A stretch of DNA of 64,000 bases from Bacteroidales bacterium Phil12 (GTDB taxonomy: Bacteria; Bacteroidota; Bacteroidia; Bacteroidales; P3). Below the pieces are notes generated by a model. It did not search any database, was not told the DNA's origin, and worked only from the letters and a program-made list of their open reading frames with translations. Positions 17,702-28,767 of the stretch are shown piece by piece (position 1 is the first letter of the stretch; the number at the start of each line of letters is the position of its first letter). Where the stretch lies: contig NWBO01000069.1 in the NCBI GenBank assembly GCA_002633275.1, forward strand, positions 1 to 64,000, given 5' to 3'. The position numbers and the translations under genes were made by a program.

Positions 17702-18889
17702 ATGAAATACATTCTTTTTGATTCCAAAATAAGAGAGACATTGAAACCATTGACTTATACCCGTCCAGTTTGCGATATAAGGTGCGGTATAATGACAATA
17801 AGAGAAAAATGGGAAACACTCCTTAACGCCAAAACATATACATTTACGGAGGATTATTTAAAAAACAAATACGAATTTGCTGTTGATGACAAAATGATTT
17901 TTATTGACGGCAAGGTTATACCAACAAAAGATTTAGTTCAGAAAATAATAAACTTGAATTTAGGAGAAGAGATTTATTACGAAAATCAACTTATAGCAAA
18001 ATGCGAAAGTGAAGATAGTTTTTACCAAAAAGTATCTATCAATAAAAAACGTATAAACTACAATCTTTCGTTAAACATGCTTTACTCGTTGGTTAGCATC
18101 TTTACATTGAATGGAGAAGAGATACAACGAGATTTTGATATTCTAACGCAAGGAAGACAATCTGCCACTTTGTCAGACACAAATAGAGTAATAGGAAAAG
18201 AAAATATTTTTGTCGAAGAAGGTGCAAAAATAGAATTTGCCACACTCAACGCCCAAGAAGGACCAATATACATCGGAAAAGATTGTCAAATTATGGAGAA
18301 TGCCGCAATAAGAGGACCGTTCTCAATGCTTGATAAATCTGTTATAAAGATGAGTGCAAAGATATATGGACCTGTTAGTTTAGGACCTGCGTGTAAAATT
18401 GGCGGAGAGGTTGAAGATTGCGTGTTTATAGGTTATTCCAACAAGGCTCATGACGGATATTTTGGCAATAGTGTGCTTGGTGAGTGGTGTAATATAGGTG
18501 CAGACAGCAATACGTCAAATTTGAAAAACACTTATGATAATATCAAACTTTGGAGTATCGAGCATTCCACCTTTGAACCTACGGGAGTTATTTTTTGCGG
18601 AACTATTATGGCAGATCATGCAAAATGCGGTATAAATACAATGTTCAACACTGGCACGGTTATTGGGGTAGGAAGTAATGTCTTTGGTTCGGGTTATCAA
18701 CGTAACTATATACCTTCCTTTATATGGGGCGGAACCAAGGGGCTGAGACGTGATTATGATGTAGAAAAGGTTATCAAGACTGCCGAGATTGTTGAAGCAA
18801 GGCGAAATGTCAAGATGTCGGAGGCAGATAAAAATATTCTGAGATATATCTACAAAATAACTCACAGCGACCGAGATTTTTTTGAATAA
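17702..18889 (+). CDS. Bifunctional alternative GlmU (sugar-1-phosphate nucleotidylyl-/acetyltransferase)
   Basis: 395 residues. The N-terminus LFDSKIRETLKPLTYTRPVCDIRCGI is the divergent nucleotidyltransferase opening of the Bacteroidetes 'alternative GlmU' family. From about residue 160 the protein is a left-handed beta-helix of hexapeptide repeats (IGKENIFVEEGAKIEFATL, IYIGKDCQIMENAAIRG). It probably makes UDP-GlcNAc for peptidoglycan and LPS in organisms lacking the standard GlmU; this role rests on family knowledge. A 23-bp gap separates it from lon, so co-transcription is possible. Confidence 0.85.
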   Translation: MKYILFDSKIRETLKPLTYTRPVCDIRCGIMTIREKWETLLNAKTYTFTEDYLKNKYEFAVDDKMIFIDGKVIPTKDLVQKIINLNLGEEIYYENQLIAKCESEDSFYQKVSINKKRINYNLSLNMLYSLVSIFTLNGEEIQRDFDILTQGRQSATLSDTNRVIGKENIFVEEGAKIEFATLNAQEGPIYIGKDCQIMENAAIRGPFSMLDKSVIKMSAKIYGPVSLGPACKIGGEVEDCVFIGYSNKAHDGYFGNSVLGEWCNIGADSNTSNLKNTYDNIKLWSIEHSTFEPTGVIFCGTIMADHAKCGINTMFNTGTVIGVGSNVFGSGYQRNYIPSFIWGGTKGLRRDYDVEKVIKTAEIVEARRNVKMSEADKNILRYIYKITHSDRDFFE

Positions 18890-18912
18890 ACACTAAACAA
18901 GAAAAAGTTTTA

Positions 18913-21330
18913 ATGGATTTAGAGAAATTTGAGAACTTATTGAAATTAGCTGATAGCGACAAGGTTGATATGTTACCATTGTTACATTCTTCGATTAATG
19001 AAACACCCGATGTGGATTTAAGTGATGTAGAACCGATAATTCCATTGTTACCCGTACGTGGTAATGTTGTGTTCCCAATAATATTGATGCCTATTGCCGC
19101 AGGCAGAAAAAAAAGTATTCAACTGCTAAAAGATAGTTTCAAAGACAAGAAAACTATCGGTGTCGTATCTCAAAACAACGACAAAGACGAGCCAACTATG
19201 GACGATTTGTTCAAAGTGGGAGTTCTGGCAAAGGTTCATGAAGTTTTCACCTTACAAGATGACAGTGTTATGGTTGTTTTGCAAGGTATCGAACGTTTCA
19301 ATCTTACCGAATTTATCGACGGCAAAGATTATTGGAGATGTACTTGGAGTATCAATCCCGATGGTTGCAAAAAACTGTCAAAAGATGCCGCTATATTGTC
19401 CGATACGTTGAAAGATATGTTTGTTCAACTTTTGGGTATGATGCCTAATGTTCCATCGGGAGCGTTACTGGGACCCAAAAACATAAAGAATCCATATTAT
19501 CTTTTGAATCACGTTGCCGCACAATTGGATATAAAACTTGAAGACAAACAAAAACTTTTGGAGATAAACGATTTCAAAAAACGAATACAAAAAGTTATCG
19601 CTTATCTTTCGGAAGAAATAAAAAAACAAGAGATAAAACAGCAAATTCAAAAGAAAGCCTCAAACGATCTAAACAAACAACAACGAGAATACTACTTAAA
19701 CCAACAATTAAAGACTATTCAAGAAGAACTTGGAGGCAATCCGACCGACCAAACCATTAAGGAATTAGTTGCTAAATCCAAGAAAAAAAAGTGGTCAAAA
19801 GAAGTTCAAGAGGCTTTTGATAAAGAGATAAAAAAACTTGAAACAATCCACCCGCAAAGTCCTGACTATTCTATTGAGTTGTCATATATCGGATTTATGC
19901 TTGATTTACCTTGGGACAACGTAAGCGAAGATAATTATAATATTGACAAAGCCAAAAAGACCTTAGATGAAGACCATTACGGATTGGAAAAAGTCAAACA
20001 AAGAATTATTGAGCATCTTTCGGTTTTGAAAGTTAAGAAAGATATGACTGCACCTATTATCTGTTTGGTAGGTCCTCCGGGAGTTGGCAAGACCTCTCTT
20101 GGTAAAAGCATTGCCAAAGCAATGAATAGAGAATATATCCGTGTTGCTTTGGGTGGTGTTAATGATGAAAGCGAGATACGTGGCCATAGAAGAACATATA
20201 TAGGTGCAATGCCGGGACGAATTTTGAAATCTTTATCGAAAATCAAACACTCTAATTGTGTATTTGTTTTGGACGAGATTGATAAGATTATGGGTATGAG
20301 TGTTAATGGCGACCCTGCGGCTGCAATGCTTGAAGTGTTAGACCCGGAACAAAACACGGCATTCCATGACAACTATTTGGATATTGATTACGATTTAAGC
20401 AAGGTAATGTTCATTGCAACGGCAAATTCTCTGCAAAACGTTCATCCTGCACTAATCGACAGAATGGAGATAATAGATATTTCCGGTTACATTGAGCAGG
20501 AAAAGCTCCAAATAGCAAAACAACATCTTATTCCTAATAATATCAAAGCAAATGGTCTGACAAAAAGACAATTTGCCTTAAACGACGATGTCTTATCATA
20601 CATTATTAATAATTATACACGCGAATCGGGAGTAAGACGATTAGATAAAGTTATTGCAAAACTTGTCCGTTCAAGAGTTGTTCAAATCGCTTCCGAACAA
20701 AATTACAAGAAAAACATAGAGATAAAAGACTTGCAACCAATCTTGGGTCTTCCGACTTCATATCACGAAAACAGTTTGGAAGAAGATTCCGTCGGAGTTG
20801 TTACGGGTTTGGCTTGGACTGAGGTCGGAGGAGAAATACTTTTCGTTGAATCTTCTGTTTGCAAGGGTAAAGGTGCGATAAATCTTACGGGTAATTTGGG
20901 TGATGTAATGAAAGAGAGTGCTTTATTGGCTTTTGAATACATCAAATCCAACGCAAAAGCCTTAAAAATCAAAGAAGATTTGTTTGAAAACATAGATATA
21001 AACATTCACTGCCCTGAGGGTGCTACGCCAAAGGACGGTCCTTCAGCTGGAATAACAATGCTAACGGCTATGCTATCTGCTTTGACTAATAAAAAAGTTA
21101 GGCACACTGTTGCAATGACTGGGGAGATTACGTTAAGAGGTAAGGTTCTGCCTGTCGGAGGTATAAAAGAAAAGATTTTGGCTGCCAAGCGAGGTAAAAT
21201 AACCGATATTATCCTTTCAAAGCAAAACCAAAAAGACATAGAAGATATTAATGCCAAGTATTTGGAGAGTATGTCATTCCACTATGTCGATACAGCCAAA
21301 GACGTTTTACAACACGCTTTTGCAAAGTAG
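18913..21330 (+). CDS. lon: ATP-dependent protease La (Lon)
   Basis: 805 residues with the three Lon parts. The N-terminal LAN substrate domain starts at PLLPVRGNVVFPIILMPI. The AAA+ module has Walker A GPPGVGKTS near residue 387 and Walker B CVFVLDEIDKI. The C-terminal serine protease has catalytic Ser in PKDGPSAGITM (~residue 709) and the Lys partner in GGIKEKILAAKRG (~752). It degrades misfolded and regulatory proteins in the cytoplasm. A clear terminator follows. Confidence 0.98.
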   Translation: MDLEKFENLLKLADSDKVDMLPLLHSSINETPDVDLSDVEPIIPLLPVRGNVVFPIILMPIAAGRKKSIQLLKDSFKDKKTIGVVSQNNDKDEPTMDDLFKVGVLAKVHEVFTLQDDSVMVVLQGIERFNLTEFIDGKDYWRCTWSINPDGCKKLSKDAAILSDTLKDMFVQLLGMMPNVPSGALLGPKNIKNPYYLLNHVAAQLDIKLEDKQKLLEINDFKKRIQKVIAYLSEEIKKQEIKQQIQKKASNDLNKQQREYYLNQQLKTIQEELGGNPTDQTIKELVAKSKKKKWSKEVQEAFDKEIKKLETIHPQSPDYSIELSYIGFMLDLPWDNVSEDNYNIDKAKKTLDEDHYGLEKVKQRIIEHLSVLKVKKDMTAPIICLVGPPGVGKTSLGKSIAKAMNREYIRVALGGVNDESEIRGHRRTYIGAMPGRILKSLSKIKHSNCVFVLDEIDKIMGMSVNGDPAAAMLEVLDPEQNTAFHDNYLDIDYDLSKVMFIATANSLQNVHPALIDRMEIIDISGYIEQEKLQIAKQHLIPNNIKANGLTKRQFALNDDVLSYIINNYTRESGVRRLDKVIAKLVRSRVVQIASEQNYKKNIEIKDLQPILGLPTSYHENSLEEDSVGVVTGLAWTEVGGEILFVESSVCKGKGAINLTGNLGDVMKESALLAFEYIKSNAKALKIKEDLFENIDINIHCPEGATPKDGPSAGITMLTAMLSALTNKKVRHTVAMTGEITLRGKVLPVGGIKEKILAAKRGKITDIILSKQNQKDIEDINAKYLESMSFHYVDTAKDVLQHAFAK

Positions 21331-21369
21331 TCGAACAGCAAGTTTATAACCATTATATATAGATGTATT

Positions 21370-21402
21370 AAGGATTGTCTTATCGGCAATCCTTTTATTT
21401 TT
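21370..21402 (+). terminator. Terminator of lon
   Basis: Arms AAGGATTG (21370-21377) and CAATCCTT (21387-21394), followed by TTATTTTTATTTTG, about 40 bp past the lon stop. Confidence 0.85.
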
Positions 21403-21492
21403 ATTTTGATTTTTTGAACCTTTTCTTTCATTATTTTTGCAATAAATTCAAAAAACACTTATAATACTTGCTGTTATTCAATTATATTGTTG

Positions 21493-21500
21493 TACATTTG
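21493..21500 (+). promoter_or_regulatory. -7 box before the RibD_C-like gene
   Basis: TACATTTG matches TAnnTTTG and lies 46 bp upstream of the next ATG. The candidate -33 TTG (21468-21470) is a little far, at 22 bp. Confidence 0.55.
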
Positions 21501-21546
21501 CAACTGATGTATAGCAAATTTATAAACTAAAAAATATTTTTATCAA

Positions 21547-22227
21547 ATGAAACCTTACATTATTTGCCATATGATGTCAAGTATTGACGGCAGAATAGAC
21601 TGTGATATGACCGAACAATTGGAAGGAGGCGATGCTTATTACAGAATACTTGAACAATTAAATGTCCCGACAAGAATAAGCGGCAAGATAACAGCCGAAA
21701 GGCATTTCGCACTATCGGGCAGTTTCGTTGCAAAAGACTCCGAGCCAATCAAACAAGACACATTTTGGAAAGCGGTTGAAAGCAAAAACGGATATAGTGT
21801 TGTTATGGACACCAAAGGCTCTTTGCTTTGGTCAAATGACGAACAGATTGACGACAAGCCTTTGGTTTGTGCGTTATCGCAAAAAGTCAGCAAAGAGTAT
21901 CTTCATTATTTAAGACAACGAAACATTTCTTACATCGTTGCTGGCGAAAATCACATAGATTTGAATAAAATAACCGAAATATTAGCCAACGAATTTGATT
22001 CTCCTCGTATAGCAATTATAGGTGGTGGAGCAATCAACGGCAGTTTTCTAACCGCAGGCTTATTGAATGAAATCAGTTTAATTCTTGCACCCGGTATTGA
22101 CGGCAGATTAAATCAGCCTTGTCTTTTTGATGGATTGAAAGAAACTGAAAGCCCAATAAAACTAAAACTTGTTGAATGCACCCCGATAAACAACACCTTG
22201 TGGATTAGATATAAGGTCAAGAAATAA
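21547..22227 (+). CDS. Dihydrofolate reductase-like protein (RibD C-terminal family)
   Basis: 226 residues. The N-terminus PYIICHMMSSIDGRID is the typical RibD_C/DHFR-like first strand and helix, and the IGGGAINGSFLTAGLLNEISL segment with LAPGIDGR near the end is the NADPH-binding and C-terminal strand region of that family. Stand-alone members act on pyrimidine or pterin intermediates, but substrates are rarely known; I would not assign riboflavin synthesis. It stands alone with its own promoter. Confidence 0.8.
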   Translation: MKPYIICHMMSSIDGRIDCDMTEQLEGGDAYYRILEQLNVPTRISGKITAERHFALSGSFVAKDSEPIKQDTFWKAVESKNGYSVVMDTKGSLLWSNDEQIDDKPLVCALSQKVSKEYLHYLRQRNISYIVAGENHIDLNKITEILANEFDSPRIAIIGGGAINGSFLTAGLLNEISLILAPGIDGRLNQPCLFDGLKETESPIKLKLVECTPINNTLWIRYKVKK

Positions 22228-22464
22228 AGTTACCTGCAAAAGAAAACAACGGATATTTTAATTTTTATTTTATATTTTCAACGGTTTGATATAACCATTT
22301 AATGAATAAACTTTTAGTGAGTTATTTGAGAAGTTATGGTAACGACTTAGAAACCGTGCAATTTTCAGTGTTTTGCTATGTTCTGTTGTTAAATAACCCT
22401 TTCTTTTACAAAAGCAAGGAAATAATCTAATACATACAATGTAGAGGGATAAATAAAGTTGCGA

Positions 22465-25074
22465 CTATTGGTTAAGTTTGTTTAATCGCATTACGATTGA
22501 TGTTTGACTTCTTCCCATTTTTGCTGCAATATACTTAATACTCTTGCCCTCATTGTGTAGTTTCAATAGAAATTGGTCTGCACTTCTTGTCCATCTTTTA
22601 TTAGCATTGGGGTGTTTTACATAACTTTCTTCTGAGACCTTTTCAGGGTGCAAAAACTCATCTACAAATACAGAGGGGAAACGCTTGTCGTATAGTACAA
22701 ATGTTTTAATCTTTGCTCTTGTTATCGCCACATAAAACAATCTACGCTCTTCTCCATACGGGAATTGGTCACTTTTAGTGAGTACATAGTTAAGTACAGG
22801 GTCATCACTCACGAGAGAAGGGAAACCATATGTATCCTCGTTACATTGTAAGAGTATTACATAATCCGCTTCAAGACCTTTTGATTTATGTACTGTCAAG
22901 AACTCAATTTTTCTTCCTCCTATCACATAATAGAATCTATTACCCTCTTTAATGGATTGATACATAAAAGAGAGGTAATAATCATCAAAGGAATAACGCC
23001 CCAACAAAAATATAGATTTATCTGATGGAATAGAAGCCACAAGTTGTCCTATCATATTGCAATAATCTCGTCTATCGTAAGAATGGAACTCTAACTCTGT
23101 TTTCATTTCAGAACTGAACGAGTGTATATCCTTTTGTATTTGTGCTTTATTGCGTTGTATGAAGCGTGAGGACAACGAAACCAAAGGCTCTCCAAATCTA
23201 TATGTGGTTTCAATTTTGTTTATCTCTGTTGCACCAAAGTATTCGGGAAATCGATTAAAAAGTGCCATATCACTTCCTGAAAAACGATATATGGATTGCC
23301 AATCATCACCTACACAGAACAACTTTGCAGACGGATTCCCATCTCTCAATACTTTTAAGAAATTGTAACGGTCAATCGATATGTCTTGAAACTCATCCAC
23401 AATAATATAATCATACTCAACAGGGTATGAAGTACGACATATTTCCGTGGCTTGAAGAATTGCATCAGTAAAATCAATTTGGTTACTGTCATTTAATGCC
23501 TTTATATAACATTCATATACAGGCAAAAATATGTTCTTTATAATAAATACGCTTCGTTCATCATTGGCTTTTTTCGCTCGCATTAAAACCTCTTCGACTG
23601 ATTTGCAACTTGATTTCACCAATGTTACGAACGTAACAACAAGGCGTATAAATGCCTTTTCTTGCTTACTGCTCTTGGGTAAAACCAATTCATATAATTC
23701 TTCATCGCTTTTTTCTTGAATTGGTACACCTGCATCTTCTAATATCTTTTTAAGTTTATTTCTTATATCAGAATAATGGAAATCCGTACTTGATGTTACC
23801 AATAGTTGCGTACCAAATTTTTCATGAGCCGCTTTCTTCCAAGTTATACCATCATTATATTTTTGATTGGCTTCTTCGTGTGTCATATTCTTGTCTTTTG
23901 CAAACCACGCAGGGACAAGACTATGCTCATCTATTCCGAAATGTTCCAAATAGATGCGTTTGGTTAATCCTGCTTGCACAAAATATATTGAGAAATCGGG
24001 ACGATACTGCGAATGCATTTCATCTGCCAACTGATGCTCGTATTGTTCTTCATATCTGAATTTCACTCCAAGTGAAGCTAATATAAAACATATCTTTTGT
24101 TCTTCTTTACTTTTTACAGATATCATTCTGCCGTCCATATCAGGAACAATTACCTTTATTTGTGAATTCTTTTGTTCGGATAAGTACACACGTCTTTCAT
24201 TTTTACATCGTTCCCAATCCGCTTCATTATTTTGATAATCAACAAAATATTTTAATACACTTTTCTTAAAATCCTCATCCTTTAATAGTTTGTGGTATAT
24301 TTCTATAAAAAGAGCATCTGTATTGTTGCAAATAGAGGGTTTTATTCCTGTTGTTCTACCGATAATATCAATGGCTAATTTATGAAATGTATAACCTTTC
24401 AAACCATCGGTAGCCATTCTCTCCGTAAGTTCGGCTGCTGCTTTGTTCGTGTAACTAATTAGCAAAATTCTATTAGGTGCAATACCTTTTATTTCTGTTA
24501 GATACTTGACTTTTCCTACAATAGAAGAGGTCTTTCCACTACCTGCACTACTAACCACTAAACAATTATCTTCCTCTGAAACAATTGAACGTCTTTGTTG
24601 TTTATCCAATGGATATTTCAAACAATGGTCAAAAAACTCTTTATGCGTATCAAGTAAGGAATTTATTACCATATCATTATGTTGTTTGACAAGCCTATTA
24701 ATATTACCAAAGTCACGAATTAGGTTTGTGATTGTTACAGATGGCGTGATATTAAAAACTTCAAGTTTCTTAACAAGTGAATATGCCTCTTGAAAAAATG
24801 ATATATAGTAATTAGTAAAATCTTTTTTTTCTGTTGTTGATATCACCTTACCATAAAAAACATTGTTTAGGTCTGTTGAAATATCTACAAATATACTGTC
24901 ATTGAGTTTATCCAATTCTTGGGCTTGCTCATCGTTGAACTTCTCTCTATGAGCGGTTATTCGATTTAATTTTTCTGTTAATTCTTTGGATTTGTTTTTG
25001 AGGTGTACTCGTATTGCTACTATTATGAAAATAGCAACAAGACAAATCAAAGATATGAATAAAACTAACTGCAT
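22465..25074 (-). CDS. Membrane-anchored SF1 (UvrD/HelD-like) helicase with C-terminal HTH
   Basis: 869 residues. Residues 4-23 (VLFISLICLVAIFIIVAIRV) form one membrane helix followed by a basic-charged coil, so the protein is probably tethered with its bulk in the cytoplasm. Helicase motifs: Walker A SSAGSGKTS (~176), motif II IIVDEFQDIS (~560), motif III VGDDWQSIYRFSG, motif V TVHKSKGLEADYV, motif VI LFYVAITRAK. A segment YRPDFSIYF...YLEHFGID (~358-378) has the PD-x-ExH pattern of the nuclease-fold insert of helicase IV relatives. The last 45 residues (RWTRSADQFLLKLH...IAAKMGRSQTSIVMRL) form a Myb/HTH-like module. Its job could be DNA repair or defence. About 880 bp upstream are non-coding and richly hairpinned. 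Confidence 0.85.
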   Translation of the reverse strand: MQLVLFISLICLVAIFIIVAIRVHLKNKSKELTEKLNRITAHREKFNDEQAQELDKLNDSIFVDISTDLNNVFYGKVISTTEKKDFTNYYISFFQEAYSLVKKLEVFNITPSVTITNLIRDFGNINRLVKQHNDMVINSLLDTHKEFFDHCLKYPLDKQQRRSIVSEEDNCLVVSSAGSGKTSSIVGKVKYLTEIKGIAPNRILLISYTNKAAAELTERMATDGLKGYTFHKLAIDIIGRTTGIKPSICNNTDALFIEIYHKLLKDEDFKKSVLKYFVDYQNNEADWERCKNERRVYLSEQKNSQIKVIVPDMDGRMISVKSKEEQKICFILASLGVKFRYEEQYEHQLADEMHSQYRPDFSIYFVQAGLTKRIYLEHFGIDEHSLVPAWFAKDKNMTHEEANQKYNDGITWKKAAHEKFGTQLLVTSSTDFHYSDIRNKLKKILEDAGVPIQEKSDEELYELVLPKSSKQEKAFIRLVVTFVTLVKSSCKSVEEVLMRAKKANDERSVFIIKNIFLPVYECYIKALNDSNQIDFTDAILQATEICRTSYPVEYDYIIVDEFQDISIDRYNFLKVLRDGNPSAKLFCVGDDWQSIYRFSGSDMALFNRFPEYFGATEINKIETTYRFGEPLVSLSSRFIQRNKAQIQKDIHSFSSEMKTELEFHSYDRRDYCNMIGQLVASIPSDKSIFLLGRYSFDDYYLSFMYQSIKEGNRFYYVIGGRKIEFLTVHKSKGLEADYVILLQCNEDTYGFPSLVSDDPVLNYVLTKSDQFPYGEERRLFYVAITRAKIKTFVLYDKRFPSVFVDEFLHPEKVSEESYVKHPNANKRWTRSADQFLLKLHNEGKSIKYIAAKMGRSQTSIVMRLNKLNQ

Positions 25075-25778
25075 ATCCGAAAATAATAACTATTTAAATT
25101 TCTCAATCCATCCATCTATAATCATCTACTTTTGTACTCCATTGGAATTTCCACATATCTCCTGTATTATCATTTATGAGATAGTATTGATACATACTTG
25201 TCAATGGTTGAATAGAGAATATACATTTTTCATTACATCTTCATTTTATGTTATGTCTTCCAGTTACTAAAGACCTATATACGCTCCGAAGCGTAGAACT
25301 GTATGCCACACTCTTACTTGAAGGTCGTAGGAAACCTTGGATACGGATGTAACAATAGCAGCCCACGCTATAGCGTGAGAACCACTATGCTATCCTTGTA
25401 TCCAATTTGAAAATTTCCTACGTTTTCAAGTACAAGATGAGCATAACGCTTCTTCTTTTTCTCGTATATCTTGGAATGGATTGCCCCAATCCGAATACAA
25501 AAGTACAAAAAATCTGTGATAGAGTAGTCCTTTATCACGGACTTTGTTATGATTTACAGATTAATACCTTTAACCCAAATCGGTCATTAGGAGAGTATAT
25601 TTCCGCAATAATAATTGTAAATTATTGAGAATTTGCATATTGTAAACTTAATTTTCTAACAGTAGTCATTCAAAAGATGAAATTGTAAACAACTGCTTAT
25701 CTATACTATACATCATAAAGAGAACCACAATCCCTAACGACCAATTTGGGTCTATTCGGTAAAATATATGGTGATAAC
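25075..25778. other. Non-coding region upstream of the SF1 helicase
   Basis: About 700 bp without a convincing gene on either strand. The part 25281-25562 is crowded with inverted repeats (see the ncRNA candidate entry). A TACTTTTG -7-like box on the plus strand (25128-25135) could start a transcript across it, but no good -33 element is visible. Confidence 0.5.
25281..25562. ncRNA. Candidate structured RNA or hairpin element
   Basis: Four nested or consecutive inverted repeats lie in 280 bp. H1 is ACGCT/AGCGT (25281-25294). H2 is a long interrupted hairpin at 25316-25431 with paired segments ACTTGAA/TTCAAGT, CGTAGGAAA/TTTCCTACG, TTGGATAC/GTATCCAA and ATAGCA/TGCTAT, closed by the palindrome CACGCTATAGCGTG. 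H3 is GGATTG/CAATCC (25478-25492). H4 is AATCTGT/ACAGATT (25511-25562) enclosing GTCC/GGAC. A long rod with asymmetric internal loops recalls 6S-type RNAs, but no family signature is recognised. A degenerate transposon end is the alternative. Confidence 0.4.
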
Positions 25779-25862
25779 AGTGAATTAGTATTAAACATTA
25801 GCAAATTAGTGTTAAACACTGGTAAAATAACGTCCCAAACTAATTTCCCTGTTAGAGGTAGT
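25779..25862. repeat. 21-bp repeat array, locus 8 (4 units)
   Basis: Units 25779-25799, 25800-25820, 25821-25841 and 25842-25862. The first two contain AATTAGTRTTAAACA; the third and fourth have CGTCCCAAACT and CCCTGTTAGAGG cores. It lies between the structured region and the groEL terminator. Confidence 0.85.
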
Positions 25863-25884
25863 GTTTTTATTACAACAAAAACAA

Positions 25885-25909
25885 AGACCGTAAGCAATGC
25901 TTACGGTCT
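25885..25909 (-). terminator. Terminator of groESL
   Basis: Perfect 11-bp arms AGACCGTAAGC (25885-25895) and GCTTACGGTCT (25899-25909), loop AAT, with a T-rich tract after it on the minus strand. It is 50 bp past the groEL stop. Confidence 0.88.
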
Positions 25910-25958
25910 AAAATAATGCTTGAATATTTAATCAAAAAATCCTTTCAGATTTTTTCCA

Positions 25959-27602
<1,644 letters not shown>

Positions 27603-27737
27603 CTATTTTGTTTGTATTAATTTATTTGTTTTTGTCTTACGAGCGATTAAATTGATAATTAATGAATTTACAACTCGTTTTGTTAAAGTAATGCTGTTTT
27701 AATCCATATTTATAATAACTGAGTTAGTTGAAAATTT

Positions 27738-28016
27738 TTAGATTATAGCATAAATATCGCTTTCACGCATAATCAAATACTTTTCGCCTGCAACTGATAT
27801 TTCAGTTCCTGAATATTTTCCGTAAAGAACTTTATCGCCTACTTTTACAGTCATAGGTTCATCTTTCTTGCCTTGTCCCACTGCGACAACTTCACCTTCC
27901 ATTGGTTTTTCTTTTGCTGTGTCAGGGATAATGATTCCGCTTAAAGTCTTTTCTTCTGCCTCTGCCGGTTTAACCAAAACTCTATCTGCAAGAGGCTTAA
28001 TGCTTAATTTTGCCAT
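27738..28016 (-). CDS. groES: 10 kDa co-chaperonin GroES
   Basis: 92 residues, full length. The N-terminal [32 protein letters not shown] includes the mobile loop that binds GroEL, and the C-terminal [28 protein letters not shown] is typical. It is first gene of the groES-groEL operon. Confidence 0.98.
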   Translation of the reverse strand: MAKLSIKPLADRVLVKPAEAEEKTLSGIIIPDTAKEKPMEGEVVAVGQGKKDEPMTVKVGDKVLYGKYSGTEISVAGEKYLIMRESDIYAII

Positions 28017-28343
28017 TTTCGTATTTATTTTTTTAGTTCAACATTTCGTTTTTGCGGTTCGTCGGTTTATTTTTTCAAATCCTTTAACTGATTTTCTTTC
28101 TTCTCTAAAAGATTTATCACAACCGACAAAGACCATTTCAATTGTTTTTATGTTTTTCCTTTCTATATGTTTTAATGTCTTAAACACATCTGCCTATTAT
28201 TCCAATTATGTGCCAATTGTTCTTTTATGACAAAATGACATAACACCTTATCATGTAAAAATAAAAAACATAGGTAACAACACACCTTTATTGTATGTCA
28301 TTACCTACGTTACACCAAAGAAATTGTAACTTACGTTACAAGA
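28017..28343. other. Spacer between secG and groES with secG terminator
   Basis: No gene. It contains the secG terminator (28271-28307) and a short palindrome TTGTAACTTACGTTACAA (28324-28341) touching the secG stop. The rest is AT-rich and would hold the groES promoter, which I could not pin down. Confidence 0.5.
28271..28307 (-). terminator. Terminator of secG
   Basis: Arms TAGGTAA (28271-28277) and TTACCTA (28301-28307). On the minus strand it is followed by a T-rich stretch (complement of 28259-28268). Confidence 0.6.
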
Positions 28344-28670
28344 TTACTTTTGTTGTGGAGTTGCTGTATTTGCGTTATTTGTATTTTGCGTTGCAGCAGG
28401 TAAATTTGTATTCAGACCGCTGTTGTTCGTATCTTGTACTGCTTGACGAGAAGGAACCAATGCCGAAGAAAGAATACATAGAACAACCATAACAACAGCC
28501 AATACCCAAGTTGTTTTTTCCAAGAAATCCGTTGTTTTTCTTACTCCCATTACCTGATTTTGTGAAGCAAAGTTAGCAGCCAATCCACCGCCCTTTCCAT
28601 TTTGTACCAAAACTACGAAAGCAAGCAATATTGCTGCTATCATAATTAATACCGTGATTACTATAAACAT
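28344..28670 (-). CDS. secG: Preprotein translocase subunit SecG
   Basis: 108 residues with two membrane helices (residues 2-22 and about 52-74) joined by the conserved cytoplasmic loop LVQNGKGGGLAANF...GVRKTTDFLEKTTW. The C-terminal tail is low-complexity Asn/Thr/Ala/Gln (NTNLPAATQNTNNANTATPQQ). It is part of the SecYEG channel in the inner membrane. The TPR-like gene lies ~100 bp upstream. Confidence 0.95.
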   Translation of the reverse strand: MFIVITVLIMIAAILLAFVVLVQNGKGGGLAANFASQNQVMGVRKTTDFLEKTTWVLAVVMVVLCILSSALVPSRQAVQDTNNSGLNTNLPAATQNTNNANTATPQQK

Positions 28671-28767
28671 TGTCGTTAATTTTTTTTGTTATTTTATTCT
28701 GTTAAATATCTTTTTTATTCGTTTTACGCCTATCAAAGCAAAATTTTTCAAATCAAGTATTCCTTTA

